Below are positions 61,227 to 64,000 of a DNA stretch of 64,000 nt, piece by piece. The position numbers were made by a program, and so were the translations under genes. The notes beneath the pieces are model-generated. The model made no database searches and was not told the DNA's origin. It saw only the letters and a list, made by a program, of their open reading frames with translations. The stretch is from Bacteroidales bacterium (lineage in GTDB: Bacteria; Bacteroidota; Bacteroidia; Bacteroidales; VadinHA17): positions 29,123 through 93,122 of the forward strand of contig JARKQN010000065.1 of NCBI GenBank assembly GCA_029974835.1, in the 5' to 3' direction. How positions within the stretch are numbered: position 1 is the first letter of the stretch; each line of letters opens with the position of its first letter.

Positions 61227-63110
61227 TTATTCTATTATTAAAGTCCTGAATTTTGGATATTTGACAGAGTATTTCAGATCAATATCTTTTTTCTCAGTAG
61301 GCTTTAATTGAAAATCCCACTTTATTATTCCTGTTTCAGAATCTAGTTTGCCATTTGAGATATTGACTGGGCTAACCTCAATCTCCTCAAGCGTAGATAC
61401 GGGAATTTGATCTGAGAGAGAAATATTAATGCTTTGTTGTTTATTGTTTTTAACACTTATTAGCCATGTTTTAGTTTCTTCCTTCTTGCTCCCAAGAAAT
61501 TGCTTGGTTGTAAATTGTTTTTGAATTTCTCGTTTGATGCTAACTCCTTTGTCCTTTCCAAGCGATATTGTAAGGGTATCAGACATATATCTTACATCAA
61601 GAAGTGTTTTTCCTGTATAAGTGTCTTCGAAGAAAACATTTGCCTCACCTTCTAGAAGATTATATTTTTCCCAGTCAACAATTCGAGCTATCAAATATGC
61701 ATCCTTATCTATTTTTGGAGTACAGAAATACTGATAATCAGCAGGTAAAGAGTAATTATCAATGTCAATAGTCAAGTTTTTACCATCCGATGGAATTGTA
61801 TAGGGAGTTTTAATCTCAAATTCTACACTTGTTTGATTTGAGACTTGTTCTGTCTCAATAATTGTACTGCTGGGCTGTGTTGGTTCTAATGATTTTGTTT
61901 GCTTACTTCTTGTAGTACTTATCCCTGATACGCGCCCTTGCAAAGCATCAGATACTCCATAACCTGTAACAACTACCTCTTGTAGGGCAAGAACTTCTTC
62001 TTCCATTCTGAAATCCATTTGGGGGCTAGTAATGGGTGCTTCAATTTGTTTGTAGCCAATAAAAGAAATTTGAAGTACTCCGCCATTTTGTGGTACAGAA
62101 ATGGAATAAGCGCCATTAGCCTCAGTTACAGTTCCAATCGAAGTACCTTTAATCATAACAATTGCACCCGGTATTGGATCCTTTGCATTGCTATCATATA
62201 TGCGCCCAGAGACCTGTGAGATATTATTTCTATATGAGGGAGCAACTGTGTTGTAGTTTAAAAAATAGGGTTGTAGTTCTCTATAGGCATTTGAAGTATT
62301 TGGATCAGCCGATGATAATTTAAGTTTGATATTTTTCCAATCCTCATTTGTGAACTGGTGAACATTTGCTTTGTAGGTTAAGTCAGCAGGGAGTTCAATA
62401 TTTTTAACCTTAATGTCGTATGATGGAGTCCAACCGGCATTTGATACTATATATTTAATTTCAAAGGCAGCCTTTGTAGGACTTTTTGATTCAAGATTTA
62501 AAATGATTTCTCCAGTTGGAAGTTCCTTTTTATTGGTCAATGAGGACAGTTGACTTTCAACCTTTTGCAAGTCTTTTGCTAATTGGTCTAAAGTGGTCTG
62601 ACGATCTATCTGTTTTAATTTTATCGCAGTGATTTTTTCAATGAAATAAGCATTTGCCTCTTTCAGGGAAGTCAAGTTTGTCCCAGTATTTGCACCCCCT
62701 ATGGTACTATTTGTTTTAAGGAAAAGTAACTCCTCATTTAGGATGTCGAGATATGCACTTTCTGTTTTTATCTTTTTTTCTATATCAAGCTTACTTTTTG
62801 TCAATTCTTCGCTTTCTTTTGATTTAGATTGTTGAGTCAAAAAATTCTGCTGAAGATTGACAGATAGTACTTTAAAATCACCTTTTGCATTGACACTTAT
62901 GCTTTTTGAATCAATAAACGGAGAGAGGTTTACAAACTTAAGAGTTGTCCTGCCAGTCGGGATATCAATTGTCTTTGATCTTGTAATCTGTGCTCCGTTC
63001 GTATAAACAGTTACTTCACTTATTTCAGATTTTATTTCAATCTCTTGGGGAGTCTGGCTAAATGATGTAAGAGTCAATGTGCAGAGCAGAATTAGAATTG
63101 ATTTTTTCAT
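61227..63110 (-). CDS. DUF4139/MuiA-like protein with embedded carboxypeptidase-regulatory-like and TonB-plug-like segment
   Basis: N-terminal VTVYTNGAQITRSKTIDIPTGRTTLKFVNLSPFID; middle VSGRIYDSNAKDPIPGAIVMIKGT...LQEVVVTGYGVSDALQGRVSGI; C-terminal DUF4139-like. Confidence 0.85.
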   Translation of the reverse strand: MKKSILILLCTLTLTSFSQTPQEIEIKSEISEVTVYTNGAQITRSKTIDIPTGRTTLKFVNLSPFIDSKSISVNAKGDFKVLSVNLQQNFLTQQSKSKESEELTKSKLDIEKKIKTESAYLDILNEELLFLKTNSTIGGANTGTNLTSLKEANAYFIEKITAIKLKQIDRQTTLDQLAKDLQKVESQLSSLTNKKELPTGEIILNLESKSPTKAAFEIKYIVSNAGWTPSYDIKVKNIELPADLTYKANVHQFTNEDWKNIKLKLSSADPNTSNAYRELQPYFLNYNTVAPSYRNNISQVSGRIYDSNAKDPIPGAIVMIKGTSIGTVTEANGAYSISVPQNGGVLQISFIGYKQIEAPITSPQMDFRMEEEVLALQEVVVTGYGVSDALQGRVSGISTTRSKQTKSLEPTQPSSTIIETEQVSNQTSVEFEIKTPYTIPSDGKNLTIDIDNYSLPADYQYFCTPKIDKDAYLIARIVDWEKYNLLEGEANVFFEDTYTGKTLLDVRYMSDTLTISLGKDKGVSIKREIQKQFTTKQFLGSKKEETKTWLISVKNNKQQSINISLSDQIPVSTLEEIEVSPVNISNGKLDSETGIIKWDFQLKPTEKKDIDLKYSVKYPKFRTLIIE

Positions 63111-63154
63111 TGCTTATAGTATTTAGTTATATTTCATGTAGTTACGTTACGAAT

Positions 63155-63288
63155 TACGCATAACGTCCGCGTGTATGAACCGTTGCGTGATTCAAAGAGA
63201 TTTGTTGTCTAAATAGAACAAGGCAACCAAGTGAACTAACTTACGTAAACCTGCTACCAGCAATGGCTTATACACGCTGTTGTATGCT
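63155..63288 (-). repeat. attC-like site G (strong imperfect palindrome)
   Basis: GCATAACGTCCGCGTGTATGAACCGTTGC (63158-63186) vs GCAATGGCTTATACACGCTGTTGTATGC (63260-63287). Confidence 0.8.
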
Positions 63289-63294
63289 GGTTTA

Positions 63295-63930
63295 TTATCT
63301 TCTTTCATCTAGTCTTTTCTCAATTCTGAAAATCAGTCCAAAAACAAATTCAAAATAGGGTTTTGATGCTTCTTTCGCGAATGTTTCCATATTTAGTGCC
63401 TGTAAAAATGGGATAACCTTTTGATTTAAACCAACCTCATTTATATCGCCAGGTTTATTAAAATTACCTTGAAATGCTATTAGTTCATCAGGTAAACCAG
63501 CTAAAGTTTTACTTGAGTCTGCATGAGAAAACCCATTTCTCATTAGTTCTCGAATTGTATCAAAAAGAATTCTGTGTTCCTTATCAGTAATTATTTCTAA
63601 GTCTTTACATTTATCAATAGAGTTACCTAAGTTAATTGAACCGTACTTTTTATTTGGACCTTCAAATACTGAATTCCACTGGTCGACTGGTATTGGTCCA
63701 ATTCCAACTTCATAGTTTATTAACGCTAATTTTAAAAGTCGTTCTAATAAGTGATTTGTCAATGTAATTGCTGCTCTATGAAATTCAAGTATTAAGCATT
63801 TGTTTATTTCGAAAATTAAAGTATCTAATTCGTTAAATATCTTTAATTTAAAATCAAAGTATTTCGATAATTCTGGATAGTTCTTATTTAAACTATCAAT
63901 AAAGCTTTTTTCGAATAATTCTTTGTCCAT
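63295..63930 (-). CDS. HEPN-like protein, cassette-borne
   Basis: helical; IRELMRNGFSHAD carries Rx4H with RN (RNGFSH). Confidence 0.6.
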   Translation of the reverse strand: MDKELFEKSFIDSLNKNYPELSKYFDFKLKIFNELDTLIFEINKCLILEFHRAAITLTNHLLERLLKLALINYEVGIGPIPVDQWNSVFEGPNKKYGSINLGNSIDKCKDLEIITDKEHRILFDTIRELMRNGFSHADSSKTLAGLPDELIAFQGNFNKPGDINEVGLNQKVIPFLQALNMETFAKEASKPYFEFVFGLIFRIEKRLDERR

Positions 63931-63946
63931 GATTTTGTTTTAAACT

Positions 63947-64000
63947 AGCATACAACGGCCCGGCAATATGGGTAGGTTGTGTCCCCGCCAACGGCGGGGT
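63947..64000 (-). repeat. attC-like site H (truncated by window end)
   Basis: AGCATACAACGGCCCGGCAATATGGGTAGGTTGTGTCCCCGCCAACGGCGGGG. Confidence 0.7.

Larger units (their letters stand above)
56675..64000 (-). mobile_element. integron-type gene cassette array (cassettes 0-6, open at the right edge of the window), no integrase in window
   Basis: all cargo genes on minus strand; attC-like sites between them; six consecutive units with private 9-10 nt GTT-containing inverted boundaries. Confidence 0.75.

Noticed and set aside
60864-61249. plus-strand ORFs (67 and 91 aa) in site F
   Set aside because: Within repeat modules M2/M3 and on the strand opposite to all cassette cargo.
56669-64000. CRISPR array
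   Set aside because: Repeats are long, heterogeneous and separated by whole genes; no short regular repeat-spacer pattern and no cas genes.
56675-64000. Transposon or IS-based explanation
   Set aside because: No transposase ORF, and boundary sequences differ from unit to unit while matching within a unit, unlike fixed IS terminal repeats; not formally excluded.

Overview
This 64-kb window looks like a Bacteroidota (probably Bacteroidales) chromosome. About 1-55 kb is mostly conserved or metabolic content: a YfiR-like/SpoIIE phosphatase, a DUF2723 membrane protein, a split F1Fo-ATP synthase locus (atpBEFHAG and atpDC separated by a prenyl synthase and an oppositely oriented barrel gene), the DUF177-rpmF-plsX-fabH cluster, a LiaF-like/LytS/LytTR envelope-stress operon, a TetR-controlled LolA-like/ABC/outer-membrane operon, Sua5/YrdC, a ZIP transporter, an M1 peptidase, DUF389, and a loose arabinan/xylan glycoside hydrolase neighbourhood (GH43 x3, beta-helix, GH10). 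The main discovery candidate is at about 56.7-64.0 kb. Here all credible genes lie on the minus strand as small unrelated cargo (MazEF-like TA, VOC, HEPN-like, DUF4139, barrel and membrane proteins), separated by related structured repeats. Reading base by base, each of six consecutive units is bounded by its own private 9-10 nt inverted pair beginning GTT (for example GTTAGCCTTA...TAAGGCTAAC). This is the signature expected for integron-type cassettes exchanged at G^TT with attC-like sites. Several attC-like sites are oversized (about 290-410 bp) and built from nested GC-rich hairpin modules. No integrase is in the window; the geometry predicts it lies to the right of 64,000. Calls come from reading the sequence and supplied ORFs plus recalled family motifs. 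No database search or covariance model was run.
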